A stretch of 38,870 nucleotides of DNA from a bacterium (GTDB taxonomy: Bacteria > B130-G9). A program made the translations under genes and the position numbers. The stretch is from assembly GCA_035527515.1 (NCBI GenBank), contig DATLAJ010000107.1, positions 1 to 38,870 of the forward strand, read 5' to 3'. Positions within the stretch are counted from its first letter, which is position 1; every line of letters begins with the position of its first letter. The notes below the pieces were generated by a model, which had not been told where the DNA came from, did no database searches, and saw only the letters and a program-made list of their open reading frames with translations. Below are positions 25,949 to 34,881 of the stretch, in pieces.

Positions 25949-25978
25949 TTGACATGAGCAGTGTGGCAGCCCTATATT
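25949..25978 (+). promoter_or_regulatory. Sigma-70 promoter of the rplU operon
   Basis: A perfect TTGACA (25949-25954) is followed by an 18-base spacer and TATATT (25973-25978). The start site would lie near 25985, leaving a leader of about 38 bases, too short for a long regulatory RNA. Confidence 0.82.
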
Positions 25979-26022
25979 CTGTGTGAGATTGGATGTGATC
26001 TGTTCATGAAGGAGTTCCGCTA

Positions 26023-26337
26023 TTGTATGCAGTAATTGAGACAGGTGGAAAACAGTACATTGTTCGAGAGAACGATGTTGTGAATGTTGAGAAGCTCGGA
26101 GTCGAGCCCAACGAAGAGGTTGCTTTTGACGCCGTGCTGATGATTAGCGATGAGAACGGCGAGGTCAAGATCGGCACCCCAACGCTCGAAGGCGCCAAGG
26201 TTCTGGGCGAGGCGCTCGGGGAGACAAAGGGCAAGAAGGTCCTGATAGGCAAGATCAAGCGGCGCAAGAACTATCGGCGTAAGATTGGCCATCGTCAGAC
26301 CTTCTCAAGTGTTAAGATAAGATCGATCGAGGCTTAG
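26023..26337 (+). CDS. rplU: 50S ribosomal protein L21
   Basis: The 104-residue product begins MYAVIETGGKQYIVRENDVV, the canonical L21 start, and carries the family's GKKVLIGKIKRRKNYRRKIGHRQ C-terminal block that contacts 23S rRNA. The start codon is TTG at 26023, fixed by homology at residue 1 and by AAGGAG nine bases before it. An ATG four bases further on is out of frame. It leads the rplU-rpmA-obg-nadD-rsfS cluster. Confidence 0.97.
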   Translation: MYAVIETGGKQYIVRENDVVNVEKLGVEPNEEVAFDAVLMISDENGEVKIGTPTLEGAKVLGEALGETKGKKVLIGKIKRRKNYRRKIGHRQTFSSVKIRSIEA

Positions 26338-26352
26338 TTTTGGAGATTCCTT

Positions 26353-26610
26353 ATGGCACATAAGAAGGGCGTAGGCAGTTCACGAAACGGTCGAGATAGC
26401 TGCTCTCAGCGGCTTGGCGTGAAGAAGTTCGCTGGCGAGAGGGTCCTGTCGGGCAACATCATCGTCAAACAGCGCGGGACGCACATTCTTCCCGGTAGAA
26501 ACGTCAAGCGGGGTAAAGACGACACGATCTTCGCGACATCGGCCGGTATTGTGAGTTTCAGGACGGGCAAGGGCGACCGCAAGACCGTCAGTGTAATAAG
26601 CGAGGTTTGA
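26353..26610 (+). CDS. rpmA: 50S ribosomal protein L27
   Basis: The 85-residue protein starts [20 protein letters not shown], the typical L27 N-terminus that reaches the peptidyl transferase centre, followed by [20 protein letters not shown] and GRGKD-like [13 protein letters not shown]. There is no N-terminal propeptide of the kind processed in Firmicutes. It follows rplU by 15 bases, the standard pairing. Confidence 0.97.
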   Translation: MAHKKGVGSSRNGRDSCSQRLGVKKFAGERVLSGNIIVKQRGTHILPGRNVKRGKDDTIFATSAGIVSFRTGKGDRKTVSVISEV

Positions 26611-26698
26611 GCACGGACAGCTGCACAAGTCGCGTCGTGAATCCCCCTGATTGGGGCCACTTACTTTCCCGCCCCGCCATGAGACGCTGAAGGGGTCT

Positions 26699-27715
26699 AT
26701 GTTTATAGATTCCGCCACAATTCGGGTCAAGGCCGGAGACGGGGGGGCCGGTTGCGTCTCGTTTCGGCGAGAGAAGTTCGTGCCTCGCGGGGGCCCGGAT
26801 GGCGGAGACGGCGGAGACGGCGGGGATGTCATCGCAGTGGCGCGCGAAGGTCTTAAGACCCTGTTTGACTGCCAGGAGCGGCATTACTACAAGGCTAAGC
26901 GGGGCGGCCACGGAAGCGGAAATAATCGGCACGGTAGAAACGCACCAGACCTCATAATCGCTGTTCCGCCCGGCACGGTTGTGTCCGATGCACCGACGCG
27001 CGAGCAGCTTGCGGACCTGTCACGGCCAGGGGCCGAGTTCCTTGCTGCAAGGGGTGGCAAAGGCGGTAGGGGCAACACTGCCTTCAAATCATCGACAAAC
27101 AGGGCGCCTCGGATGGTAGAGCCCGGTAAGCCCGGTGAATCAGGCATCCTGAGGCTGACGCTCAAGATACTTGCGGATATCGCCCTCGTGGGGCTCCCAA
27201 ACGCTGGCAAATCGAGCCTCATAGCAGCTGTCTCGGCGGCACGGCCGAAGATCGCGGACTATCCGTTCACAACGACAGAGCCGAACCTGGCCGCTATCAA
27301 CATCGGGAACGTCTTTTCGTTCACGATAGCGGACATCCCAGGCCTTATCGAGGGAGCACATTCTGGCCGCGGGCTTGGCATAAGATTCTTGCAGCACATT
27401 CAGCGGGCTAAGGTGCTCGTGCTCGTCGTGGACGTCTCAAAGAGCGCCTCGGTTCCAGCAGTTAAGGCCTGCGAGGTCCTTAAATCCGAGATGGCCTATT
27501 ACGACCCCTCCCTGCCTGATAAGATCGGCTTTCTGGCCGCCAATAAGACCGACCTCGACTGTTCAGAGGCGGCACTAACCGAGCTGAGAAGATTCTGTGC
27601 GGAGCGAAGCGTTGAGATGTTCGAGGTCTCGGCTCTGACGGGAGGCGGCCTTGGGGCCTTAGTGGATGCGCTCTCGTCGAGAATGTCGTTGAGGGAAGCT
27701 GTTGTCGGTCGCTGA
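26699..27715 (+). CDS. obg: GTPase Obg/CgtA
   Basis: This 338-residue GTPase acts in 50S maturation and stress signalling. The glycine-rich Obg fold spans ~1-155 (GDGGAGCVSFRREKFVPRGGPDGGDGG). The G domain follows with GLPNAGKSS at 165-173, DIPGLIEGA, NKTD and a SALTGGG motif. It ends soon after the G domain, so the C-terminal OCT domain of some Obg proteins is absent, as is common. ATG 26699 is preferred over 26651 because AAGGGG precedes it and MFIDSA is the family start. Its end overlaps nadD by 14 bases. Confidence 0.97.
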   Translation: MFIDSATIRVKAGDGGAGCVSFRREKFVPRGGPDGGDGGDGGDVIAVAREGLKTLFDCQERHYYKAKRGGHGSGNNRHGRNAPDLIIAVPPGTVVSDAPTREQLADLSRPGAEFLAARGGKGGRGNTAFKSSTNRAPRMVEPGKPGESGILRLTLKILADIALVGLPNAGKSSLIAAVSAARPKIADYPFTTTEPNLAAINIGNVFSFTIADIPGLIEGAHSGRGLGIRFLQHIQRAKVLVLVVDVSKSASVPAVKACEVLKSEMAYYDPSLPDKIGFLAANKTDLDCSEAALTELRRFCAERSVEMFEVSALTGGGLGALVDALSSRMSLREAVVGR

Positions 27716-28391
27716 ACTGTATCAATCTGCGAACGTTGGTATCCTCGGTGGAACGTTCGATCCGGTGCATCATGGCCACCTGATAGCGGCAGAATGCGTG
27801 CGTGAGTGTCTTTCACTCGACACGGTTCTACTTGTTCCCTGCGACTCGCCGCCTCACAAACCCAAGGGGGCAGTTGCGTCGCCAGCAGAGCGACTTGAGA
27901 TGTTGGGGCTCGCCACGCGGTTTGCTCCCCAGCTCAAGGTCTCAGACGTTGAGCTCTCACGCGGCGGCACGTCCTACACAATTGCCACATTGAGACACTT
28001 TAAGTCTCAATTGCCCCAAACTAGGTTGTTTCTCATTTTGGGTAGTGATGCTTTTAGCGAGATAGAGACATGGAAGGATTACGAGCAGATGTTCTTGGAA
28101 ACGAGTTTCGCCATCATGCTGCGCGGTGGTCATGCTCTACACGAGGTCATTTCCAGGGCGAACCGGCGGCTGGCGGGCTTCTTATCGCATGCCCCTCATG
28201 TTGATAGCCCTGTCGCTGGAGAGTTGGCTTTGAAGAGTGGCTCAAAAATCGTTGTGGTGCACGTGCCACAGGTGGAGTTGTCCGGGTCGATGATACGAAG
28301 GAACATAGAAAAGGGACGGTCGATTCGATACATGGTGCCCGAGGCGGTGCTGGAATACATCAACAATAGAGGTTTGTATCGGGGTGATTGA
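27702..28391 (+). CDS. nadD: Nicotinate-nucleotide adenylyltransferase
   Basis: The 229-residue enzyme adenylates nicotinate mononucleotide in NAD synthesis. GGTFDPVHHGHL at 16-27 contains the HxGH nucleotidyl-transfer motif (H23, G25, H26), and VPCDSPPHKP follows. The C-terminal LSGSMIRRNIEKGRSIRYMVPEAV block is the ISSTxIR-type signature. The likely start is TTG 27702 with GAGGGA before it, inside the end of obg. The overlap with both neighbours indicates one operon. Confidence 0.93.
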   Translation: MSVAELYQSANVGILGGTFDPVHHGHLIAAECVRECLSLDTVLLVPCDSPPHKPKGAVASPAERLEMLGLATRFAPQLKVSDVELSRGGTSYTIATLRHFKSQLPQTRLFLILGSDAFSEIETWKDYEQMFLETSFAIMLRGGHALHEVISRANRRLAGFLSHAPHVDSPVAGELALKSGSKIVVVHVPQVELSGSMIRRNIEKGRSIRYMVPEAVLEYINNRGLYRGD

Positions 28392-28821
28392 AGAGGAAGC
28401 TAAAGACCAAAACGGTGAAGTGAAATCCGAGGACGTTGCTGCGGCCGGTAGCGATTCGGATTCTTCGGCAGATGACGAAACGCAGAGGCTCTTGCTCCTT
28501 ATCCGTGAGTGCATCGAAGAGCGAAAGGGCCGTGATCTCGTTGTTCTAGACCTGACTGAATTGACCCCAATCACAGATTACTTCGTTGTGTGTTCTGGGA
28601 CGTCGTCTATGCACACACGCGCTATCTCAGAACACATCGAGATGTCCTGTAAGAAGGCGGGCTTTAGATATTTTGGGATTGAGGGTCAGCAGAACGGCAA
28701 GTGGGTTCTGATAGATTACGGCGACATTGTGGTCCACATATTTGTTGACGAGACTAGGTGGTTTTACAATCTAGAGCGGCTATGGGGTGACGCGCGGCGA
28801 GTCGAGCTTGAGAGCGAGTAG
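28384..28821 (+). CDS. rsfS: Ribosomal silencing factor RsfS (Iojap family)
   Basis: RsfS binds L14 and blocks subunit joining during starvation. The family core covers roughly residues 36-140 of this 145-residue protein, with GRDLVVLDLTEL, ITDYFVVCSGTS, GKWVLIDYGDIVVHIF and YNLERLWGDA. The first ~35 residues are an acidic, low-complexity extension; a start nearer the core cannot be excluded. GTG 28384 overlaps the nadD stop by eight bases. The nadD-rsfS order is widely conserved. Confidence 0.94.
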   Translation: MIEEEAKDQNGEVKSEDVAAAGSDSDSSADDETQRLLLLIRECIEERKGRDLVVLDLTELTPITDYFVVCSGTSSMHTRAISEHIEMSCKKAGFRYFGIEGQQNGKWVLIDYGDIVVHIFVDETRWFYNLERLWGDARRVELESE

Positions 28822-29061
28822 ATGAGCGCTCGGTCTCTTTCTCAGCTCGCGGCATTGCTGAGAGTACGGGAGGGTGAGAGCTCTGTGTGCAAATAACGCT
28901 GTCGCAAACCAAAATCTCTGTGCGACATCAGGTGCTTACAAGAGGACCGAGGCCGCCGAGGCAACATTTGCGAGGAAATGCGGTCTAATGCCTGCACAGC
29001 AGAAGATACGGTTTTGTAGAGGTGGCGCTTGCACCCGTTTCAGTAAACATCCGGAGGCGAC

Positions 29062-30087
29062 ATGAAGAGCAGAGTTCAAATAGGCTCAAACGTTATCGGG
29101 CCAGGCAACCCAGTATTTCTGATCGCGGAGGTCGGCTCCAACCACAACCAGGACCTCGGCAAGGCCACAAAACTCATCGAGATAGCGGCTCAGGCAAACG
29201 CAGACGCCGTCAAGTTCCAGACATTCACAGCCGAAAAGCTCGTGGCGAGAAGCGAATCGCTTCCGGACGGGACCAACCTCTGCGAGCTCTTCAGCAAATA
29301 CGAACTTCCTCACGAGTGGCATCGCGAGCTTATCGATTGCGCTCATTCGCTCGGCATCGAGTTCCTCTCGTCGCCGTTTGACTTTGAGGCGGTCGATCTT
29401 CTCGATAGTTTGGGCGTGGCGGCCTTCAAGGTCGCGTCGGGCGACCTTGATAACCTGCCGCTTTTGGCCCATATCGCGTCAAAGGGGAGGCCGATTATCC
29501 TCTCTACGGGCATGGGCACACTCAGCGAGGTCGGGACGGCGCTTGCGACGATCGCCAAGCAGGGCTGCGATGAGGTCGTCCTGATGCACTGCGTCTCGAG
29601 CTACCCTTCGCCACCAGACGCCATGAACCTGAAGGCCATCGACACCCTTCGGCAGGCCTTCAAAACCCCGGTTGGGCTATCCGACCACACGCTAGGCTCC
29701 CAGATACCCATAGCCGCAACAGCCCTCGGTATTGACCTTCTGGAGAAGCACTTCACTGATAACAGGGAACAAGAGGGGCTCGACCACTCATATTCGCTAG
29801 AGCCTGACGAGCTCAGTGAAATGGTCCGGGCGGTCAGAACCGTAGAGAAGGCGCTTGGCTCCGGCGAGAAGACATGCCAACCAGCCGAGAGCGAGACTAG
29901 GTATTATGCGCGAAGGAGCCTTTTCGCAAAAAGAAATATCCCGAAAGAGAAGAAGATCGAGCGCGAAGACATCAAGATCGTCAGGCCTCAGCGAGGCATC
30001 GAGCCATCATATTTCAACTTTGTGCTCGGCAAGCGTGCCCAAAGAACCATTGAGGCGGATGAGCCAATCACTTGGGACGTTATATGA
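29062..30087 (+). CDS. NeuB-family sialic/nonulosonic acid synthase
   Basis: This 341-residue enzyme condenses a hexosamine-derived sugar with phosphoenolpyruvate to make a nine-carbon acidic sugar for surface glycans. The TIM-barrel NeuB domain covers ~15-260, with FLIAEVGSNHNQD, DAVKFQTFTAEKL, FLSSPFDFEAVDLL, KVASGDL, ILSTGMGTLSEV and GLSDHT. The C-terminal SAF (antifreeze-like) domain covers ~282-341 (RSLFAKRNIPKEKKIEREDI). GGAGG precedes ATG 29062. No CMP-sugar synthetase or epimerase gene is nearby, so whether the product is Neu5Ac, pseudaminic or legionaminic acid cannot be told. SpsE is another name used for this family. Confidence 0.9.
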   Translation: MKSRVQIGSNVIGPGNPVFLIAEVGSNHNQDLGKATKLIEIAAQANADAVKFQTFTAEKLVARSESLPDGTNLCELFSKYELPHEWHRELIDCAHSLGIEFLSSPFDFEAVDLLDSLGVAAFKVASGDLDNLPLLAHIASKGRPIILSTGMGTLSEVGTALATIAKQGCDEVVLMHCVSSYPSPPDAMNLKAIDTLRQAFKTPVGLSDHTLGSQIPIAATALGIDLLEKHFTDNREQEGLDHSYSLEPDELSEMVRAVRTVEKALGSGEKTCQPAESETRYYARRSLFAKRNIPKEKKIEREDIKIVRPQRGIEPSYFNFVLGKRAQRTIEADEPITWDVI

Positions 30088-30136
30088 GACTGTAGGTTGG
30101 TCCGCAGTGCGAGACGAGCCCGGCACCTGCGACCCA

Positions 30137-30213
30137 CCGACCCAATGCGCCCTGGGACTCCATCTTGCCCGCGCGCTGGCCGCAGACAGACCGGGCGCCG
30201 ACCCAATGCGCCC
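30137..30213. repeat. Pair of 16-bp direct repeats
   Basis: CCGACCCAATGCGCCC occurs at 30137-30152 and again at 30198-30213, in the gap between the converging neuB-like gene and the large secreted protein gene. Only two copies are present. No function is evident. Confidence 0.6.
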
Positions 30214-30252
30214 AGAACGCCTGCCGATCGGCCCGATTGCGCTCCGCGAAGG

Positions 30253-33200
30253 TTACTTCACCGTGAAATAAGGGTATGTGGCGCTTGAGTTGCCGGACTT
30301 ATCGAATGCGACGACCTCGAGCGTCACGTTGCCCGTCAAGAGGCCCGCTGGCATGAACGTCTGGAATGTATAGACGCCGTCATTGGCGTGGTCATCGCCT
30401 TCAAGGCCGTCGTCGTGAAGAAGCACCCCTGTTGGCACGCCGCCCTCGAGAAACAGCTCCACACGCTCGATGTCTGAAAGGCCGTCAGGATCATCAACAT
30501 AGACCAGGGCGCGAACGAGGTTGCCGGCCAGCACCTTATCTCGGCCAAAGAAACCCCCGCCGAGTATGACTGGGGCGCCATTTGCGGTTGTTTCGGCCTG
30601 TCTGACCGTAGCGGGCGCTGTGAAGGTCTGCTCTGAGAAGCTGAGCGGCGCTGACAAGACGCTCAGATACGGCCAGGAGACGCTTTTGTTCCCGGCGATG
30701 TCGGTTGCGAGTATCTCCAGCCTATACACAGCTGGATCGAGGGTGCCAGGCATGAAGCGCTCGGAGAAGGTGAAAATCCCATCGCCGGCGCTCGCGTCGT
30801 CATATTCACCGTCGTCTTTCAGGAATTTTCCCAGCGGGATGCCGCCGTAGCACAGCTCAACATGGCGAACGTCATAGGGCCCATTCGGGTCGAGGACGAA
30901 TGCCCGAACGCCGAGCTGGCAGCTTCCAGATGAATCGACCTCTGCGTTGAAGAACCCGGCGGCGTAAACGCTGGGCGCGAGCCTGTTATTGAACATGATC
31001 ACGTAGGAAGCCCCGGCTGGCACGCCCACGAAGTTGGTGTAATCCTCTAGATGAAGCCAAGCGCCTTGGTTCTTTTGATAGACGTTCAAACTGATGGATA
31101 CGAACTCCTTTACGATCAGAGTGTCCTCATTGGAGAAGATCAGGTAGTACACCTCGTCGTCGGGCAGGTCAACTGCGAACTCGTCGCCGGGCAAGTTGTG
31201 CCGCCAGTCATAGGCAGAAAACGGCTCTCCTTGGCTGTACTTGTGGTAATCCTCCGATTTCAGGATGAAAAAGTCGATATTGCCAGTGCCGGGGCAGTTG
31301 TTCCCGAAAGTGGACATTGGCAGATTGTATTGTGTCTCGTAATCGACGTTATAGGACACGATAACCTTGTAAGGAGATTGGGGAACAGGAGGAAAATCTA
31401 ACGAATCGATCGGGGGCAGCTGAGGCATAACGTTCTCAACCACGAACTCATGCTCGTACTCCTCGTCCGCCACGGTGTTCGTGAGAAGCGGCTCCTGGGG
31501 CAGGTTGGTGTCACCCATACGGCTCTTGACCTTGAACCAGAAGTCTCGTTTGTTCCCGAGCTCCATGACGAGCTCGCCAGTGGAATCAGTATAGGCGGAA
31601 AGTGGGCTGACGAGCTTCTCCTCTGGTTTATTGAAATACCGGACATAGGGAATGACCTGGGCGCAGTCCACGGGGTTGCCCTTCAGGTCCTCGACGCGCA
31701 CGTGGAAACGGCAGACCTTGCTGTACCTGCTGGTCGCGTTGATGGGATATGTATCGCCTCGGTCCTTCAGAATCGCCGACAGGTCCTTGCCGCCTCCCAA
31801 ATCCTTGTCCGACAAAACGCCTTGATTTGCGATTGAGGCGCTCCCAACGTTCCAGCCCACCTGATAGCCATGCCAGCCTCGGTCCCAGAACTCACAGGAC
31901 ACATGGTCCCAGGTGTGGTTGTTGACACCGGCGGATGGGACAAGACATGTTCGGGCCGCGGCGTTGATCATGTCTTGTATCTCGCCACAGTTGCCATTGT
32001 GCTCGAAGCATATCTGATTTGGCTGAATGGGCCGATTACCTCTGGCCTGAAAGGAGAGCATCCGCGACGCCCAGTTGGTGATGACGTCAACCGCCATAGA
32101 GTCATCTTCAAATGGCCGGTAGCGGGGCAGACCTGTGTTTACATAGCTGTCGTCCCAGACGTGCGTCGCCTTCTTAATCACGTCACCCAGAACTGGATAG
32201 GGATTCATCTGGACATCATAGACCGATTCGGAAACGTAGCCTCGGCCAAAGAGTGCCAGACCATCCCAGCTCTCGTTGGCGTCGCATGCCCCGTGGACCT
32301 CCATCACGCCCCCGACCTTGCTCATCCACCACTTGAAGTTGTCCATGAACCCGACCGTTGCGACCGAGGCGTAGAAATCATAAGTCTGGTGCGAGGGGAT
32401 CACGACTTTGGAGAAGTACCCCCATTTGTCCTGGTTGAACATCTCGTCCATTGAGACGAATTCATAGACAATGCTGTTTTGGTCGAGCGTCTCTGCTATT
32501 GGGTCCAGAATCGCCGAATCGTTCGCCCCATCAAGTATTGCTACCTGGTCTTGACCCGGCCCGCGAGGCGCAAGCAGCTCGCCGTTGTAGCCACTGGAGC
32601 GCATTAGCAGGTTCTCGAGCACATTCTTATTACCGGCCTTACTAGCTCGCTCCACCTCGAGAGTAGTGAAAATCACCCGGCCGTAGCTCCATGCCCACTC
32701 GATGAGCAGCGGCCTCTCAACGTCGGGGCCGCCAACAATCACGCCCTCGATTCCGCCCGAATCCAAGTAGCCCGGAGCGGCCGGGTCCCAGCCAGTCAGA
32801 TCGGAAGCGCTGAGCAGGTTCGGCTCCCGAAGCATTAGGTTTAGGCTGTAGTCGTATTCGCTGGATGGGTTGTAGAACAGATACTCTCGCCAGAAATACC
32901 CATACGTGCTCATCTGCTCAGAGAGAATGGGGTTCATTGACGGGTTCTCGTCCCCAAGCTTAGGATGAACCACATACCAGTAATAGATGTCGGCTGGCAG
33001 CTCATACTGAACGGTTGCACCGCTCACGACCGTGTTGTAGATGATCGTTGAGTAGTAGTCGGGGTCAACGCCCGGCTCACCGTAATCTATGATGTCAGCG
33101 TAGGATATATCGGGATCGACGCGGTATAGCAGCTGAGCGTTCACAAGATAGACTTCAGGGTCGGTCGCGCTCAGAATGGACCTCGAAGAATGCGCGACCG

Positions 33201-33588
33201 TGAAGGCCACCTCATCGATAAGACGTGGGTCAGAGATCGACAGCAGAAGCTGCCCGTAGTCCTCCTGATCGTCCGGCGACATCCTCGTGAACATGTCATA
33301 GAGGTCCATCTTCACCCAGTTTGGCACGGTCTCGAGCGAGGCCTCCGCTGACGGGGAGATGATAATTTTGCAGGGAAGGTCTCGGATGTAATCGCCTTGA
33401 GAGTCAAGCTCAACTAAAACGCCCGACTCGCTTTCGGCGCCACGAGAAGTCTGATCAGCATTGTTCGGCACGACAGTTGATTCCGGAAGCGCCTTAACCA
33501 GAGACTGATAGGTCTGAAGTGCCAGGCAATTGCCCCGTAGGCCGACCGACAAGACGACTAGCGCCGCAAACAGCACAACTTTACGCAT
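30253..33588 (-). CDS. Large secreted protein with transglutaminase/PNGase-like core
   Basis: This 1111-residue protein has a signal peptide (MRKVVLFAALVVLSVGL, ending near LA). Residues ~335-500 look like an alpha/beta domain (QVAILDGANDSAILDPIAE to GGVMEVHGACDANES). Residues ~525-580 carry a transglutaminase-like signature: NGNCGE with putative nucleophile Cys534, AAARTCLVPSAG, and DHVSCEFW with His562, followed by GWHGYQVGW. Two C-terminal repeats (DDGEYDDASAGDGIFTF and DDGLEGDDHANDGVYTFQ) mark Ig-like modules. ATG 33588 is chosen for its GGGAGAG site and signal peptide; the frame opens 33 codons earlier. The enzyme class is inferred from motif order. The third catalytic residue was not placed. 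Confidence 0.8.
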   Translation of the reverse strand: MRKVVLFAALVVLSVGLRGNCLALQTYQSLVKALPESTVVPNNADQTSRGAESESGVLVELDSQGDYIRDLPCKIIISPSAEASLETVPNWVKMDLYDMFTRMSPDDQEDYGQLLLSISDPRLIDEVAFTVAHSSRSILSATDPEVYLVNAQLLYRVDPDISYADIIDYGEPGVDPDYYSTIIYNTVVSGATVQYELPADIYYWYVVHPKLGDENPSMNPILSEQMSTYGYFWREYLFYNPSSEYDYSLNLMLREPNLLSASDLTGWDPAAPGYLDSGGIEGVIVGGPDVERPLLIEWAWSYGRVIFTTLEVERASKAGNKNVLENLLMRSSGYNGELLAPRGPGQDQVAILDGANDSAILDPIAETLDQNSIVYEFVSMDEMFNQDKWGYFSKVVIPSHQTYDFYASVATVGFMDNFKWWMSKVGGVMEVHGACDANESWDGLALFGRGYVSESVYDVQMNPYPVLGDVIKKATHVWDDSYVNTGLPRYRPFEDDSMAVDVITNWASRMLSFQARGNRPIQPNQICFEHNGNCGEIQDMINAAARTCLVPSAGVNNHTWDHVSCEFWDRGWHGYQVGWNVGSASIANQGVLSDKDLGGGKDLSAILKDRGDTYPINATSRYSKVCRFHVRVEDLKGNPVDCAQVIPYVRYFNKPEEKLVSPLSAYTDSTGELVMELGNKRDFWFKVKSRMGDTNLPQEPLLTNTVADEEYEHEFVVENVMPQLPPIDSLDFPPVPQSPYKVIVSYNVDYETQYNLPMSTFGNNCPGTGNIDFFILKSEDYHKYSQGEPFSAYDWRHNLPGDEFAVDLPDDEVYYLIFSNEDTLIVKEFVSISLNVYQKNQGAWLHLEDYTNFVGVPAGASYVIMFNNRLAPSVYAAGFFNAEVDSSGSCQLGVRAFVLDPNGPYDVRHVELCYGGIPLGKFLKDDGEYDDASAGDGIFTFSERFMPGTLDPAVYRLEILATDIAGNKSVSWPYLSVLSAPLSFSEQTFTAPATVRQAETTANGAPVILGGGFFGRDKVLAGNLVRALVYVDDPDGLSDIERVELFLEGGVPTGVLLHDDGLEGDDHANDGVYTFQTFMPAGLLTGNVTLEVVAFDKSGNSSATYPYFTVK

Positions 33589-33933
33589 GTCAACTCTCCC
33601 TTTCGCTGTAATCTGTGATTGAGGCAGATAGTCCCTATCTCGGCCACGCCAAATCAAACGCCCGAAGCCCCTATTTTCACCTAACATATCATAGCCCAGC
33701 GCCTCGCAAACTCAAGACGAGCTCCTAAGTTGCGGAAACACGGATTGATGCGGTGGGAACAACAGAGCAAGTCTCGATGTTTTGCACATTGAACGTGCTC
33801 ATAGTGGTTTTCATTGAACGCAAGACTTGGGATGTGAACTCTTGACAACAGCCGGCTATGTTGTAGGTTCTCACACACCTTTTGGTTCTTACGGTCTTGC
33901 TTGGGATGCCAATTAACGGAGTGGTGTATTGTA
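33589..33933. other. Divergent intergenic region between secreted-protein and ABC genes
   Basis: No gene is seen in about 345 bases. A TTGACA at 33842-33847 followed after 16 bases by TAGGTT (33864-33869) is a possible promoter for the rightward ABC operon, but the -10 is weak. The promoter of the leftward secreted-protein gene was not identified. Confidence 0.4.
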
Positions 33934-34881
33934 ATGATTGAGGTGAAGAGTGTAACCAAACGTTTCGGGCCGACGGTCGCGGTCAACAACCTTTCTTTTG
34001 AGGTCAAGACTGGCGAGGTCTTGGGATTCTTGGGGCCCAACGGCGCGGGCAAGACGACAATGATGCGCATAATCACGTGTTACATGCCCGCAACTGATGG
34101 GACCGTAACGGTGGCCGGTCACGACACGCTCACGGACTCGTTCGAGGTGCGGCGGCACATTGGCTACCTGCCAGAGAGTGCGCCTCTGTATCTTGACATG
34201 GATGTAACTGATTACCTGTCGTTCGTGGCGCAGGTTCGAGACATTGCGCCCAACGAACGGCATGAGAAGATCGGGCGGATAGCGGAGGTTTGTGGGCTGG
34301 AGGACGTGATGCGGAAGGACATCGGCACGCTCTCGAAAGGCTTCAAGCAGCGTGTTGGCCTTGCGCAGGCCATGATCCACAACCCGGATATTTTGATACT
34401 AGATGAGCCAACCACAGGCCTCGACCCAGCGCAGATCATCGAGATGCGGGAACTGATTAAGCGCATTGGCCGGGAGAAGACGGTTATTCTCTGTTCTCAC
34501 ATTTTGCCTGAGGTCTCTGCGACTTGCGACAGGATCCTTATCATTAATGAGGGTAAGAAGGTCGCATCGGGCACGCCGGATGAACTGGCCGCGGCGACCG
34601 ACGGGGGCGTAACGATGCAGGCGAAGATATATGGCCCCGAGGCGCAGGTGAGGGAGAAGATCGAGGGGATGAAGCGTGTGATAGGCTGTCGGGTCCTAGA
34701 GAGTCCGCCCGACGGGCCGGTGACTTTCGTGCTCAAGGCGAAGCCGAACGGCGATTTGGGGCATGATGTATTCAAGATGGTGGTTGAGAATGGTTTCAGC
34801 CTTTCCGAGCTGAGAACTGAGCGAATAAGTCTTGAGGATGTGTTCCTGCAACTAACAACGAAGGAGAGGAGCGGCAAATGA
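33934..34881 (+). CDS. ABC transporter ATP-binding protein, GldA/NosF-like
   Basis: This 315-residue ATPase would power the permease encoded next to it. Walker A GPNGAGKTT is at 34-42, the signature LSKGFKQR at 133-140 and Walker B ILILDEP at 153-159, followed by TTGLDP and a switch His in CSHILPE. The C-terminal ~90 residues form the extra domain common in ABC-2-type ATPases. ATG 33934 is preferred over the upstream frame opening because MIEVKSVTKRFG is the family start. The stop overlaps the permease ATG as ATGA. Confidence 0.93.
   Translation: MIEVKSVTKRFGPTVAVNNLSFEVKTGEVLGFLGPNGAGKTTMMRIITCYMPATDGTVTVAGHDTLTDSFEVRRHIGYLPESAPLYLDMDVTDYLSFVAQVRDIAPNERHEKIGRIAEVCGLEDVMRKDIGTLSKGFKQRVGLAQAMIHNPDILILDEPTTGLDPAQIIEMRELIKRIGREKTVILCSHILPEVSATCDRILIINEGKKVASGTPDELAAATDGGVTMQAKIYGPEAQVREKIEGMKRVIGCRVLESPPDGPVTFVLKAKPNGDLGHDVFKMVVENGFSLSELRTERISLEDVFLQLTTKERSGK

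Noticed and set aside
28874-29065. 63-residue plus-strand ORF before the NeuB-family gene
   Set aside because: No convincing ribosome site and random-looking composition. It overlaps the neuB-like start by four bases but nothing else supports it.
30137-30213. CRISPR array
   Set aside because: Only two 16-base copies with one spacer and no cas genes.
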